Source of the DNA: Desulfobacterales bacterium
GTDB lineage: Bacteria; Desulfobacterota; Desulfobacteria; Desulfobacterales; SURF-7
Direction: 5' to 3'
NCBI GenBank assembly: GCA_028277765.1
Contig: JANQFQ010000076.1
Location: 1 to 64,000, forward strand
DNA: 64,000 bases
Shown here: positions 44,223 to 53,238 of the stretch, piece by piece
How positions within the stretch are numbered: the stretch's first letter is position 1
Layout of the letters: the number at the start of each line of letters is the position of its first letter
The notes under the pieces: generated by a model
The model's input: the letters and a program-made list of their open reading frames with translations, nothing else
The model's database searches: none
Told to the model about the DNA's origin: nothing
Made by a program: the position numbers and the translations under genes

Positions 44223-46841
44223 ATGAAATTAATCCAAAACCTTATCATAGTATTGATTCTATTGGCATTGTTTGCCTGCTCGGATCAGCCTTCAGTAACC
44301 AACCCATCAATGGTACATGGACAGCCTGTAACTGATCATAAGGACAGAGACCAGATTCAACAGCCGGTGTTTAAGCTTATAGATCAATTTGAAATCTATG
44401 TTGACAATGAATCCTCTACCCGTAAAAGATCCTACCTGGATTGGGTTAAACCCTTTAAAGGTAATATTTTTTTTTACAGGTATGATAAAACAGGAAATGC
44501 AAAAGAAATTGTATACTATGATTTCTGGAACAAGAGAATGATTAATCAGTATAAACTGCCGTCCGCACATTCTCATAAATTAATATTGGCAACTGATGAT
44601 TTTATTATCGTATCAATTTATAAGAGGTTCATTGTTTATGATAGTAAAACAACCCAGGTTAAAAAAAAATTTAAAGACCATTTTAAAGGTGCAGTTATAT
44701 ATAACCAGGAACTGGTGCTTCATAAATGGTTAGATATGAGCTCATCTGAACTGCAGTTTTATAATCTTAATAGTCTGGCGCGTAACAAAACAATTAAACT
44801 GGACTGTTATGCCTCGACTCAAAATGATTCTACGTTACTTGCTGTTAACAACCATTTAATTGTCATCACAGGAAAACAGATTTATGTTATAAATGAATCC
44901 GGGCAGGTTGTTCATAAGGTTTATCATCCTGATTCAGGTAGAGGAAATAGTACATGTGGTCTTTTCAGTCCTGTGGCCACAGACACCTATCTGCTGTATA
45001 ACGGTTATTGTGGCAAACTGATAGCACTTGACCCTGCAACAGGCATGGAAACTGTCTTTGATTACCTTGATTCTAGGCGGTTTCTTTCTATTGCGAGTGA
45101 TGACTCACTTGTTTTCATTGGCGATCATAACAGTAAACATCCGATAGAGATAATAGATCTAAAACAAAATAAACTTATTTATAAGCTTCCGTTTATATCA
45201 AAACAGGTTTTTGTATTACAAGGAAAGCTTGTTACCGTTACTAACGAGGACAGGCGGCATACCATATTTAAAATTTATAGTATTAACAGCAAAGCCATAC
45301 GTTCAAAAAAATATATTCGTGAGAGCATTACTGCGGCAAATATTGAGGCAAAAGAAGTATACCAGTCCTTTAAAGATGTTTACAAAGCAATTGATATATT
45401 GAAAACAGCAAATACAGATCTTTTAGTGACGGATTCATATGACATGGAACCACACCTCAGGGCTTCCATTTTGAATAATTACGGATATTTTCTTTTACAC
45501 AGCTTTGCGTATTATAAAGACGCGATCCCTGTTTTGGAAAAAGTCGTTGAAATTGCGCCGTCTTCCCATGTTGCATACCTAAACCTGGCAGATGTTTTCT
45601 GGAAGGATTTTCAAAGATCAGGGGATCACAGTAGTGCGAAAAAAGCGGTTGACTATTATAAAACCTATACATCTGTTTTGAAGTCAAATAGAAGGACCGG
45701 ACCTCCTATTAAAAGAGATTATAACAAGCAGCGTGTGTCGGAAAGTACATTGCAGGGTATCTATTTTAAATCTACACCAGAAGATAAATGGTTTTTTGAA
45801 GATGATTTTATCTTCAAAAGTGTCCGTGACTGTTATCAGCCTAATGGCAGCGTTCATATTGACATTCTTGACAGGCAGTCGCTTAAAAAAATTGATTCTA
45901 TTCCCATCATATTATGTGATGGCCAGGAGGACCGTATCTCTAATATTGTTACTGCAGACGGGAAACTGTTTGTTTCAACGGTATGGCGCTATAAAGATCC
46001 AGAAAGAAATGGCATTTATATTTTTGATATAACAAGCAGAGCGCTTTTACAAAAAAGGAGCTTAAAAGAAGACCAGGGGATCAACCATTTATTTTTGGTG
46101 TCAGAGATGGTGTGGGCGGGAAATACCCGATTCAGCTTAATTGCTCCAAAAACACTTGAAGTTATAAAAGAGGTGGTGACTCTACCACCATTGATAGTGA
46201 ATGCTCCGGAATTTGTTAAGCGAAAATACTTAGAAAAATTCAATTCCACGGAAAACCCTTCACATTTAGAAACATTTATAGGCTGTATAGGTGCAAGCAA
46301 TCAATATTTGGCAATAAAAGAGAATAGTCATAAAATAAATTTTTTGGATTTGAATACTTTTGAATCATCGGCCACGTATGAAGGAGATTTTTCCAGTTTA
46401 CAATTTCTGGCTGATCCTGGAAGAGTAGCTGTTTTTTCATCTGAAAACGAAGAAATAACGCTTACTGTTTTTGATATAAAGAAAAAGGGAAAAACAATAC
46501 TCCTGAAAAAGCCCTTGGAAGACACATATAGAAGATATTCAAGATCTAAAGATACTAATCTGCATCTAACATCTAATTCAGAGTATATCTTTATTGGCAC
46601 TGGTCGCGACTTTGTCGTTTACGACATGAACACCTATCAAGAGTTAATATATTTTAGACATATTGTTCCAGGACATAATTCAGACATTCAGAGCGAAACA
46701 AAAAATGATCGTATTACCCGTCTACTTGTTGATCATGGCCGCCTTTTAATTTTTACGTATAACAGTCCAAACAGCAGAGCAGTTGACATATCAGTGATAA
46801 AGAATATGATTGGCGCAGACATTAAAACAAAAGACAAATAA
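44223..46841 (+). CDS. Lipoprotein with beta-propeller-like repeats around a TPR-like segment
   Basis: 872 residues. Lipoprotein signal peptide with lipobox LFAC at C19. Repeated strands of the kind NHLIVITGKQIYVIN and DSLVFIGDH suggest WD40/PQQ-type propeller blades before (about 70-360) and after (about 520-860) a helical TPR-like portion (about 400-490; ILNNYGYFLLHSFAYYKDAIPVLEKVVEIAPSS). The layout propeller-TPR-propeller is not one I can name. It sits between the LprI/ankyrin gene and an overlapping nitronate monooxygenase gene. It has no good ribosome site of its own. Confidence 0.7.
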   Translation: MKLIQNLIIVLILLALFACSDQPSVTNPSMVHGQPVTDHKDRDQIQQPVFKLIDQFEIYVDNESSTRKRSYLDWVKPFKGNIFFYRYDKTGNAKEIVYYDFWNKRMINQYKLPSAHSHKLILATDDFIIVSIYKRFIVYDSKTTQVKKKFKDHFKGAVIYNQELVLHKWLDMSSSELQFYNLNSLARNKTIKLDCYASTQNDSTLLAVNNHLIVITGKQIYVINESGQVVHKVYHPDSGRGNSTCGLFSPVATDTYLLYNGYCGKLIALDPATGMETVFDYLDSRRFLSIASDDSLVFIGDHNSKHPIEIIDLKQNKLIYKLPFISKQVFVLQGKLVTVTNEDRRHTIFKIYSINSKAIRSKKYIRESITAANIEAKEVYQSFKDVYKAIDILKTANTDLLVTDSYDMEPHLRASILNNYGYFLLHSFAYYKDAIPVLEKVVEIAPSSHVAYLNLADVFWKDFQRSGDHSSAKKAVDYYKTYTSVLKSNRRTGPPIKRDYNKQRVSESTLQGIYFKSTPEDKWFFEDDFIFKSVRDCYQPNGSVHIDILDRQSLKKIDSIPIILCDGQEDRISNIVTADGKLFVSTVWRYKDPERNGIYIFDITSRALLQKRSLKEDQGINHLFLVSEMVWAGNTRFSLIAPKTLEVIKEVVTLPPLIVNAPEFVKRKYLEKFNSTENPSHLETFIGCIGASNQYLAIKENSHKINFLDLNTFESSATYEGDFSSLQFLADPGRVAVFSSENEEITLTVFDIKKKGKTILLKKPLEDTYRRYSRSKDTNLHLTSNSEYIFIGTGRDFVVYDMNTYQELIYFRHIVPGHNSDIQSETKNDRITRLLVDHGRLLIFTYNSPNSRAVDISVIKNMIGADIKTKDK

Positions 46842-47833
46842 TGAAAACAAGGGTATGCGACATACTAAATATTAAATATCCGATTATCCAGGGTGGTATG
46901 CTCTGGCTTGCGGATGTAAACCTTGCTTCAGCTGTTTCCAATGCAGGAGGGCTTGGTGTCATCAGCCCTTATGCAGGAATGGCCAAAGATGGCGAGCCTC
47001 TGGAAAATCTTGAGATTCAGATAGATAAAGCAGGGGTATTGACTGACAGTCCCTTTGGGGTAAATATCCCGCTAGATCTGAAACAATCTGGGAGCCTTAT
47101 AGATTTGATAATAAAAAAAGATGTCAATATTGTTATCACAGCAGCTGGTAATCCTGGCGATTATACTGAGCTGTTGAAGAATAACGGGAAAATAGTACTG
47201 CACGTAGTAAGTACTGTCAGACAGGCGAAAAAAGCTGAAGAGAGTGGTATTGATGCTGTTATTGCAGAAGGATTTGAAGCAGCAGGTCATATTGGTGCAG
47301 ATGAGCTTACCCTTTTTTCACTTATTCCCCAGGTTGCAGACGCCATTAGTATGCCTGTTATTGCTGCAGGGGGTATTAGCGACACAAGGGGTTTTGTTGC
47401 AGCAATGGCTCTTGGCGCGGAAGGAGTCCAGATGGGTACCCGGTTTGTCGCTGTTGATGAGAACCCTGCTGCAAAAGAATACAAACAGGCCATCATAGAT
47501 GCTGATGATACAGGTACTATCGTGACCTCAAGGAGTATATCGCCCGCTCGGAGCCTGAAAACAGTCTTTTCACAGCAGCTTACGGAAATGGACCGGTCCA
47601 ATGCATCTACTGAAGACATCCGAAAATTTATAGGATATCGCCGTTCACCAGATGCCCAGCTTGACGGCCGTCTTGACCAGGGTGAAGCGTTTGCAGGCGA
47701 ATCCGCGGGACTGATAAAAAAGGTAGTGTCGGCGGCTATGGTTGTGGAGGAGATTGTGGAGGGATATGAAAAGGTGGTGACAAAGATTGAGAGATTGAAA
47801 AAAACATTATTTAACAAGGATACACAGGATTAA
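46841..47833 (+). CDS. Nitronate monooxygenase / FabK-like flavoprotein
   Basis: 330 residues. The FMN-binding TIM barrel is typical: IIQGGMLWLADVNLASAVSNAGG at the N terminus, AEGFEAAGHIG (about 144-154), AAGGISDTRGFVAA (about 180-193) and GAEGVQMGTRF. Anaerobes use such proteins as FabK enoyl-ACP reductases, nitronate monooxygenases or related reductases; sequence alone does not decide. Its ATG shares one base with the lipoprotein stop (TAATG). The last eight codons lie inside a 30-bp perfect inverted repeat, so its C terminus was altered by a repeat. Confidence 0.85.
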   Translation: MKTRVCDILNIKYPIIQGGMLWLADVNLASAVSNAGGLGVISPYAGMAKDGEPLENLEIQIDKAGVLTDSPFGVNIPLDLKQSGSLIDLIIKKDVNIVITAAGNPGDYTELLKNNGKIVLHVVSTVRQAKKAEESGIDAVIAEGFEAAGHIGADELTLFSLIPQVADAISMPVIAAGGISDTRGFVAAMALGAEGVQMGTRFVAVDENPAAKEYKQAIIDADDTGTIVTSRSISPARSLKTVFSQQLTEMDRSNASTEDIRKFIGYRRSPDAQLDGRLDQGEAFAGESAGLIKKVVSAAMVVEEIVEGYEKVVTKIERLKKTLFNKDTQD

Positions 47834-47878
47834 AAAAATATCCTGTTCATCCTGTGTATCCTTGTTAAATAATGTTTT
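47801..47878. repeat. Perfect 30-bp inverted repeat at the 3' end of a gene
   Basis: 47801-47830 and 47849-47878 are exact reverse complements with an 18-base loop. The left arm encodes the last residues of the monooxygenase (KTLFNKDTQD and stop). Such a long perfect, AT-rich hairpin suggests a recent miniature element. Words similar to GATCCGTGAAAATC that follow are common intergenic repeats. Confidence 0.85.
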
Positions 47879-47934
47879 GATCCGTGAAAATCAGTGACAT
47901 CCGCGTCATCCGTGTGCTATATCAATAAAATACA

Positions 47935-49125
47935 ATGCTACAAAATCTTCAAATACTCGACCTTGCTGATGAAAAGGCTTCGTTTTGTTCGCGGCTTCTT
48001 TCAGATATGGGCGCGCGGGTGATCAAGGTGGAACCGCCGGGTGGTTCATCTTCAAGAAAACAGGCTTCTTTTATAAACAGCACGCCAGGTCTTGAAAACA
48101 GCCTCCCCTTTTTATTTAGCAATAGTGGAAAACTCAGCATTACCCTGGATATGGGAAACAAGGCAGGCCAGGAACTCTTTTTCAGACTTCTTGAAAAAAC
48201 AGATGCTGTCATAGAAGCGTTTGAACCCGGATATATGGCAGAAATCGGACTCGGATTTGACGCTTTAATCAAAAAGAAACCAGACATTATCATGGCATCT
48301 GTAACCGGCTTTGGTCAAACCGGCCCTAAAAGCGCCTATAAAGCCTGCGGTCTTATTGCCGAAGCAGCCGGCGGACAGATGCATGTGACTGGTTCACCTT
48401 TAGATCAGCCCCTTAAGTCGCATGGTGACCAGCCATTTTATACGGCCTCACTATTCGCGGGGATAAGCATCCTCCTGGCGCTTAGAAAAAAGAAACAGAC
48501 AGGGAAAGGTGACCATATTGATATCTCTCTACAGGAGGCTGTGACATCTACCCTTGAGCATGTAATGGTCAGGTATTTTTCTGAAAACAGGATATCTCAA
48601 AGACAGGGCAGCCAAAACTGGAACAATGCTTTCTGCATCCTGCCGTGCAAAGACGGCTTTGTTCAGATATCCTTGTTTCAGCAGTGGGACACACTTTCTG
48701 AGTGGCTGGCATCTGAGGGTATGGCTGAGGATCTCTTGGAAGCTAAATGGAAGGAGAGGGATTTTCGTGAAGAAAACCGTGAGCATATTGTACAGGTCTT
48801 AGAGAAATGGACCCAACAGCACACGGTTAAAGAACTGATCGATCTTTCCCAGCTGATGCGACTCCCATGGGCGCCGGTACAAAAGCCCACACAGGTTCTT
48901 GAATGCCCGCATCTTAAAGAACGCGGGTTTTTCATAGATATGGAACACTCGGAAACAAGTAAAATGATTAAAGTCCCAGGAATGCCGTTCAGGTCAGGTA
49001 CAATACCGCTGAATACGGGCAAATACGCACCTCGGGTCGGCGAGCACAACAAACAGATATATGTTGAAGAGCTGGGAATAACAGAAGACGAACTTAAGCA
49101 GTTAGCTAAAAAAAGTATTATCTAG
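47935..49125 (+). CDS. Class III CoA-transferase (CaiB/BaiF family)
   Basis: 396 residues, normal for the family. Early GARVIKVEPPGGSSSR, VIEAFEPGYMAEIGLG, MASVTGFGQTGP (about 120-131) and the HIDISLQEAVTS segment are characteristic. Formyl-CoA transferase has its catalytic Asp in a related QDA context; here Glu stands there (QEA). It transfers CoA between organic acids. There is no clear ribosome site. The next gene on the strand is a second CoA-transferase 317 bases later; the two may form a heteromer. Confidence 0.85.
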   Translation: MLQNLQILDLADEKASFCSRLLSDMGARVIKVEPPGGSSSRKQASFINSTPGLENSLPFLFSNSGKLSITLDMGNKAGQELFFRLLEKTDAVIEAFEPGYMAEIGLGFDALIKKKPDIIMASVTGFGQTGPKSAYKACGLIAEAAGGQMHVTGSPLDQPLKSHGDQPFYTASLFAGISILLALRKKKQTGKGDHIDISLQEAVTSTLEHVMVRYFSENRISQRQGSQNWNNAFCILPCKDGFVQISLFQQWDTLSEWLASEGMAEDLLEAKWKERDFREENREHIVQVLEKWTQQHTVKELIDLSQLMRLPWAPVQKPTQVLECPHLKERGFFIDMEHSETSKMIKVPGMPFRSGTIPLNTGKYAPRVGEHNKQIYVEELGITEDELKQLAKKSII

Positions 49126-49134
49126 CAAAAGGAT

Positions 49135-49206
49135 GGTGGGCACAGCCCACCCTACGAAGTTGGTACCCAAAACTGTATGCCTCCCGTAGGGTGGGCTGTG
49201 CCCACC
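49135..49206. repeat. REP-like inverted repeat, GTAGGGTGGGC family (second copy)
   Basis: GGTGGGCACAGCCCACCCTAC (one base over 20 when joined, 49135-49155) faces GTAGGGTGGGCTGTGCCCACC (49186-49206). The two halves point in the opposite sense from the 20408-20482 copy. Confidence 0.75.
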
Positions 49207-49294
49207 AAACTGATAAGGGGCGGGAAAAAGATAGAAGCATGTAAGAGATGGAGGATTTAAGCCCCACAGGGGCGGGATTATCCCGCTTAAGAGA

Positions 49295-49318
49295 CTTTGC
49301 GCCTTAGCGTCTTTTTGC
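49295..49318 (-). repeat. Dispersed repeat GACGCTAAGGCGC
   Basis: Reverse complement of the unit at 9593-9616, where it forms the end of aroQ; here it is intergenic. Confidence 0.55.
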
Positions 49319-49400
49319 AGTGAAACGGAAATCCCGCTATCCGGGGGCGTGAAAACGTCTGTGTTTATCTGTGTGGGTCTGTGGCTAAAATGTTTTTAAA

Positions 49401-49431
49401 AATTAGTGCCAATTCGTGCAATTTGTGGCTA
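49401..49431 (-). repeat. TAGCCAC-family repeat before a start codon
   Basis: Matches 12379-12410 in reverse orientation. It ends in TTTGTGGCTA 11 bases before the ATG at 49443, the same orientation to its gene as the copy in front of the permease. Confidence 0.65.
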
Positions 49432-49442
49432 AAAAAATAAAA

Positions 49443-50627
49443 ATGGACAATAACATTTTAAAAGACATAAGGGTATTAGATTTCACGCGAGTACTGGCTG
49501 GTCCGTTTGCTACAAGGATCCTGGCTGATTTTGGTGCTGAAGTCATAAAGGTACAGTCAGCATCCACGGCAACCGGGGCGGAATCAAATGACGGTGGATA
49601 CTTTAACTACTGGAACCGGAACAAGAAGAGCATTACCCTTAACCTGAATAACATTGAAGCTATCGATATTATTCTACAACTTGCTGAAGTCAGTGATGTG
49701 ATCATCGAAAACTTTTCATCGCGTGTGATGACTAATTTTGGATTGAATTTCAAAAAACTAAAAGAGGTTAATCCGGATATTATCATGGCCAGCATGACCG
49801 GCTTCGGCCAGACAGGTCCTTGGAAGGACTATGTGGCGTTTGGCCCCACAGTTCAGTCGTTTGGAGGGCTCAATTATCTTACATCGTATGATGACAGCTC
49901 TCCGGTTGGTATGGGATTTTCATATGCAGATCCTGTTGTGGGTCTTTACGGCGCGTTTGCCGTACTTGCCGCCCTTGAGCACAGGGACAACACAGGTGAG
50001 GGACAGTACATCGATATCTCGGGTTACGAGGCGGTTTGCGCATCTATTGGCCCCTCTCTTATGGAGGCATATGCTAATACGGGTGACGTTTTTCCGCATG
50101 GTAACAGCCCAGGACATACGAAGGCGGCTCCTTATGGGTGCTTTAGGTGCGATGGTGATGATAAGTGGTGTGTTATCGCGGTTTATGATGACAATGAATG
50201 GGAAGCTTTGAAAAAAGTCGTTCATGTAAAAGGACTTTCAGACAAACGGTTTTTGTCTTCTCAGCTAAGAAGTGAAAACCTTGACGAGCTGCATGCTGTT
50301 ATTGAAGCGTGGACACTGGAACACACATGTGAAGAGGTTGAACAGATACTCCAAATGGCAGGGATCCATGCCCATGCTGTACAAAACGCCAAAGACCTGG
50401 CTGGCGATCCGCATCTTCAGGCGGCTGGATTTTTTATAAGCCTTGGCCATCCGGTTCTTGGAAAAACAATTTCTGACACCACCCCGTTAAAACCTGACAA
50501 AAAGTCGATCTCATCATGGAAAAGCGCCCCTCTGTTAGGGGAAGACAACGATTATGTTTACATGGATCTTCTTGGTTTTTCTGAAGAAAAGATGAAGGAT
50601 TATGTTGAAAGAGGGATTATTGGTTAA
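49443..50627 (+). CDS. Class III CoA-transferase (CaiB/BaiF family), second copy
   Basis: 394 residues from ATG 49443 (MDNNILKD); the frame upstream lies in a repeat. It shows the family pattern: LDFTRVLAGPFATRILADFGAEVIKV, ENFSSRVMTNFGL, MASMTGFGQTGPW, then YIDISGYEAVCAS, where Glu again stands at the position I expect to be the catalytic Asp. Only moderately similar to the first copy, so not a recent duplicate. No ribosome site is visible. No CoA-ligase or dehydrogenase is adjacent on this strand. Confidence 0.85.
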   Translation: MDNNILKDIRVLDFTRVLAGPFATRILADFGAEVIKVQSASTATGAESNDGGYFNYWNRNKKSITLNLNNIEAIDIILQLAEVSDVIIENFSSRVMTNFGLNFKKLKEVNPDIIMASMTGFGQTGPWKDYVAFGPTVQSFGGLNYLTSYDDSSPVGMGFSYADPVVGLYGAFAVLAALEHRDNTGEGQYIDISGYEAVCASIGPSLMEAYANTGDVFPHGNSPGHTKAAPYGCFRCDGDDKWCVIAVYDDNEWEALKKVVHVKGLSDKRFLSSQLRSENLDELHAVIEAWTLEHTCEEVEQILQMAGIHAHAVQNAKDLAGDPHLQAAGFFISLGHPVLGKTISDTTPLKPDKKSISSWKSAPLLGEDNDYVYMDLLGFSEEKMKDYVERGIIG

Positions 50628-50685
50628 CGTATTTTAAATGCCTAAAGTAAAAATATAGTGCCTAAAGTGCCTAAAATGCGCTAAA

Positions 50686-50836
50686 GTGCCTAAAGTTGTG
50701 GAATTCTGCCATTTATATTTTAAAAAAGCAGAGCAAAGCGATATTACAAGGCACTATAGAGCACTTTTTTAAACCCGATCACGACCACGACTTTTTTAAA
50801 ACTGACAGAGCGAAGCGATACATCAACTTTAGGCAC
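50686..50836. repeat. MITE-like element with GTGCCTAAAGTTG ends
   Basis: A perfect 13-bp inverted repeat: GTGCCTAAAGTTG (50686-50698) and CAACTTTAGGCAC (50824-50836). The left side is preceded by more copies of the TGCCTAAA word (50639-50683). Inside, two similar words CAGAGCAAAGCGATA and CAGAGCGAAGCGATA form a direct repeat. Confidence 0.7.
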
Positions 50837-50864
50837 TTTTTTTTATACACTTCCAGAGGAACAC

Positions 50865-51446
50865 ATGAATTATTTGGCCCATCTATTTCTGGCAAAGAAT
50901 ACAGACTATTCCAGGCTTGGAAATTTTCTCGGCGATTTTGTTAAGGGGCGTAGGGAAAAGCTTTTAGATACATATCACCCGGAAATTGTGGACGGTATCA
51001 CCTCCCATCGGCAGGTAGATACTTATACAGATAGACATAACGCAGTTAAAGACGCGGTTGCCATACTGAAACCGAGTCAAGGTCTGTTTTCTGGCATTGT
51101 GGTGGATGTTCTTTTTGATTATTTCCTGTCAAATCATTGGGAAACGTTTTCAGATATTGACAGACGACGGTTTATTGATGACTGCTATCGGTCATTAAGT
51201 GTGCCATTACCTGATCTTCCCGCGAGCTTTAATAGATTTCTCCCGATCCTGAAAGATTATGATATTTTAGATTCTTATCGTTCTTTTGATGGTATTGACC
51301 ACGCATTTTACCGAATTGATCTTCGGTGCAGAAGAGAAACAAACCTTAGTGAAGCAGTGTCAGACATAAAAAGGCATTATAACGACCTGGAAACACAGTT
51401 CCTTAGTTTTTTTTCGGATATTTGCGGATTTTGTAATAAAGCATGA
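50865..51446 (+). CDS. acpH: Acyl carrier protein phosphodiesterase
   Basis: 193 residues, DUF479. AcpH removes the phosphopantetheine group from holo-ACP. The N terminus MNYLAHLFLAKNT, LGNFLGDFVKG (about 20-30) and HRQVDTYTDRH with the predicted metal-binding His/Asp residues match the family; VVDVLFDYFLSNHW and a late HAFYRIDLRCRR complete it. An AGAGGAAC site precedes the ATG. It stands alone after a repeat element. Confidence 0.88.
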   Translation: MNYLAHLFLAKNTDYSRLGNFLGDFVKGRREKLLDTYHPEIVDGITSHRQVDTYTDRHNAVKDAVAILKPSQGLFSGIVVDVLFDYFLSNHWETFSDIDRRRFIDDCYRSLSVPLPDLPASFNRFLPILKDYDILDSYRSFDGIDHAFYRIDLRCRRETNLSEAVSDIKRHYNDLETQFLSFFSDICGFCNKA

Positions 51447-51563
51447 AAACAGGACAGTGCCAACAATTCTTGACGATATATTCTTTTTGAGATTAAATAG
51501 AGAAAAATTTAATCTGGATAAATATTCCGGGATGGGTGCTGGAAAAGCGGTTCATGTAACTAT

Positions 51564-52094
51564 ATGAAGAAGATAATACTATTTTCAATTCTTATCTGTT
51601 TTGTAATGACAATAGGGTGCGCCAGGCCCAGAGTTTCAAAAACCATGGAGGTAACCGGTTACTGTGGGTGCGGGGATTGCTGCGGATGGGAAAGGGGGAG
51701 CTGGAAATATCTAAAGCTGAATTTCTGGAACCGTTATGTAAAGGCAGGCAAAAATAAAGGGAAACATTACTCTGGCCGTACCGCGAGCGGTACAAAACCG
51801 CATGAACCTTATCCCGGTCTTTTTTCAAAGGACAGCATCAAGCATCCATGGATGATACCGATACGGATTGTCTTATTTCCCTGGTTGTTTCTACCAAGAG
51901 ACGGCACTTTAGCGGCTGACACAAAATACTATCCATTTGGTACCAGGATTTATATCCCTGGCTATGGGTATGGGGTTGTGGAGGATCGCGGTTCTGCCAT
52001 AAAGGGGGCAAGCCGGCTGGATGCTTATTATAATTCGCATAAAGAAGCGCTGAAGTGGGGGAGAAGAAAGGTCTATTGCCGAATTGAGAGATAA
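51564..52094 (+). CDS. Lipoprotein with 3D (double-psi beta-barrel) domain
   Basis: 176 residues. Lipobox MTIGC with the lipid-bearing C19. The mature protein has VTGYCGCGDCCGW (Cys-rich start of the domain), then PFGTRIYIPGYG and VEDRGSAIKGASRLDAYY with the three Asp that name the 3D domain of MltA/YorM-like murein hydrolases. It is likely a periplasmic peptidoglycan-acting or -binding protein. An unusual insertion of about 60 residues lies between the two parts. The stop overlaps the frame of the next gene region. Confidence 0.85.
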   Translation: MKKIILFSILICFVMTIGCARPRVSKTMEVTGYCGCGDCCGWERGSWKYLKLNFWNRYVKAGKNKGKHYSGRTASGTKPHEPYPGLFSKDSIKHPWMIPIRIVLFPWLFLPRDGTLAADTKYYPFGTRIYIPGYGYGVVEDRGSAIKGASRLDAYYNSHKEALKWGRRKVYCRIER

Positions 52095-52164
52095 CCGTGT
52101 TTTGACTTTCATACGGTACAAGTATAATCTGGATTTTATAATAGTTCAAAACAGGACCACAACA

Positions 52165-53097
52165 ATGAGACAGATCACTATTCTATTTATACTTATGTAT
52201 ACTGCTTTTATCTGCTCATGCGGAGGTAGCAGCGGTCAGCGGCAGGGCCCCAGGCACCTCCAGGCCGGGATGAAGGAGATCCAGAAAGGAACTTTCTGGT
52301 ATAATAAAGGATGTTATGATCAAGCAATGGAGTATTTCTCAGCAGCTCACGAGATGTTTACAGCTTCAGATCAGATTAATGGCGTAGCCATCTGTATGAA
52401 CAATATTGGCAATATCTACAGGGTGACAGGAGACATTGACAAAGCTGTCCTTTTTTTTGAAGAGGCGTATAATATTTATTCAAACATCAATGATGTAAAA
52501 GGGACCATGCAGGCCCTGTCCAACAAGGCTGCTGTACTTATTGATGCAGGCCGCCTTAAAGATGCTGAAAAAATTCTGCAGCAGGTTGAAAATATTACAA
52601 AAAATGCCAATTCAACCTTTCTTCCACTTCTGAATAACCAGGGGATATTGCTCACCAAGCAGAAAAAATTCAAACAGGCTGAGGAGATCTTAAATAAAGC
52701 ACTTGGCAAAACCGTTGGGCATAATTATCATGAATACGCGTCAGTAAATTTTGCCATGGGGAGCCTTATGCTTGAAACCGGCAGAAATGAAAGCGCAGTC
52801 AGTTTTTTTAAAAAAGCATTAAAAGCAGACCGGCATGCAGGATTTTATCAGGGCATAGCTGAAGGACTTGCTGCGATCGGTTCAGCAAAAGTTAATATGG
52901 GCAGTTATAAAGAAGCGGCTGATTATTTTAAACGGAGCATAAAAATTTATGCCCTTACTGGAAGCAAGGGACGGGTTGAAGAGGTTTTAAAGCAGCTGGA
53001 AGAAGCCGCGGAAAAGTCGGATATGGACATAACCGTTACAAAACATTTTGCGGACGCTTGGATGGATGGGAAAACTATTGCTGGACCATGCAATTGA
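52165..53097 (+). CDS. TPR-repeat lipoprotein
   Basis: 310 residues from ATG 52165, where a lipoprotein signal with C19 (FICSC) begins; the upstream frame to 52084 overlaps the 3D gene. About six tetratricopeptide repeats (about 50-290), for example AMEYFSAAHEMFTAS, INGVAICMNNIGNIYRVTGD and AVSFFKKALKADRH. Probably a scaffold for envelope complexes. It follows the 3D lipoprotein by 70 bases and is probably cotranscribed. Confidence 0.85.
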   Translation: MRQITILFILMYTAFICSCGGSSGQRQGPRHLQAGMKEIQKGTFWYNKGCYDQAMEYFSAAHEMFTASDQINGVAICMNNIGNIYRVTGDIDKAVLFFEEAYNIYSNINDVKGTMQALSNKAAVLIDAGRLKDAEKILQQVENITKNANSTFLPLLNNQGILLTKQKKFKQAEEILNKALGKTVGHNYHEYASVNFAMGSLMLETGRNESAVSFFKKALKADRHAGFYQGIAEGLAAIGSAKVNMGSYKEAADYFKRSIKIYALTGSKGRVEEVLKQLEEAAEKSDMDITVTKHFADAWMDGKTIAGPCN

Positions 53098-53238
53098 CAC
53101 AAACCTGGCTGGGTATAATTTTTTTTGCAGTAGCCGCTGAATCGATTTTTTCGAAATTCCTATGTTGAATTTTTATGCAACGTTAGGGTTAATCGAACTG
53201 ATTGGTTCCGTGAAAAATCAATAAAGGAGATTTTAAAA

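Larger units (their letters stand above)
49126..49442. other. Repeat-rich gap between two CoA-transferase genes
   Basis: No gene. From left: GTAGGGTGGGC inverted repeat (49135-49206), CGGGATTATCCCG-type palindrome near 49273-49285, the GACGCTAAGGCGC repeat (49295-49318, reversed), and the TAGCCACGAAT-family unit (49401-49431) that runs up to the next start. Confidence 0.7.

Noticed and set aside
50639-50700. CRISPR array
   Set aside because: The TGCCTAAA words are short, irregularly spaced, and have no spacers or cas genes nearby.
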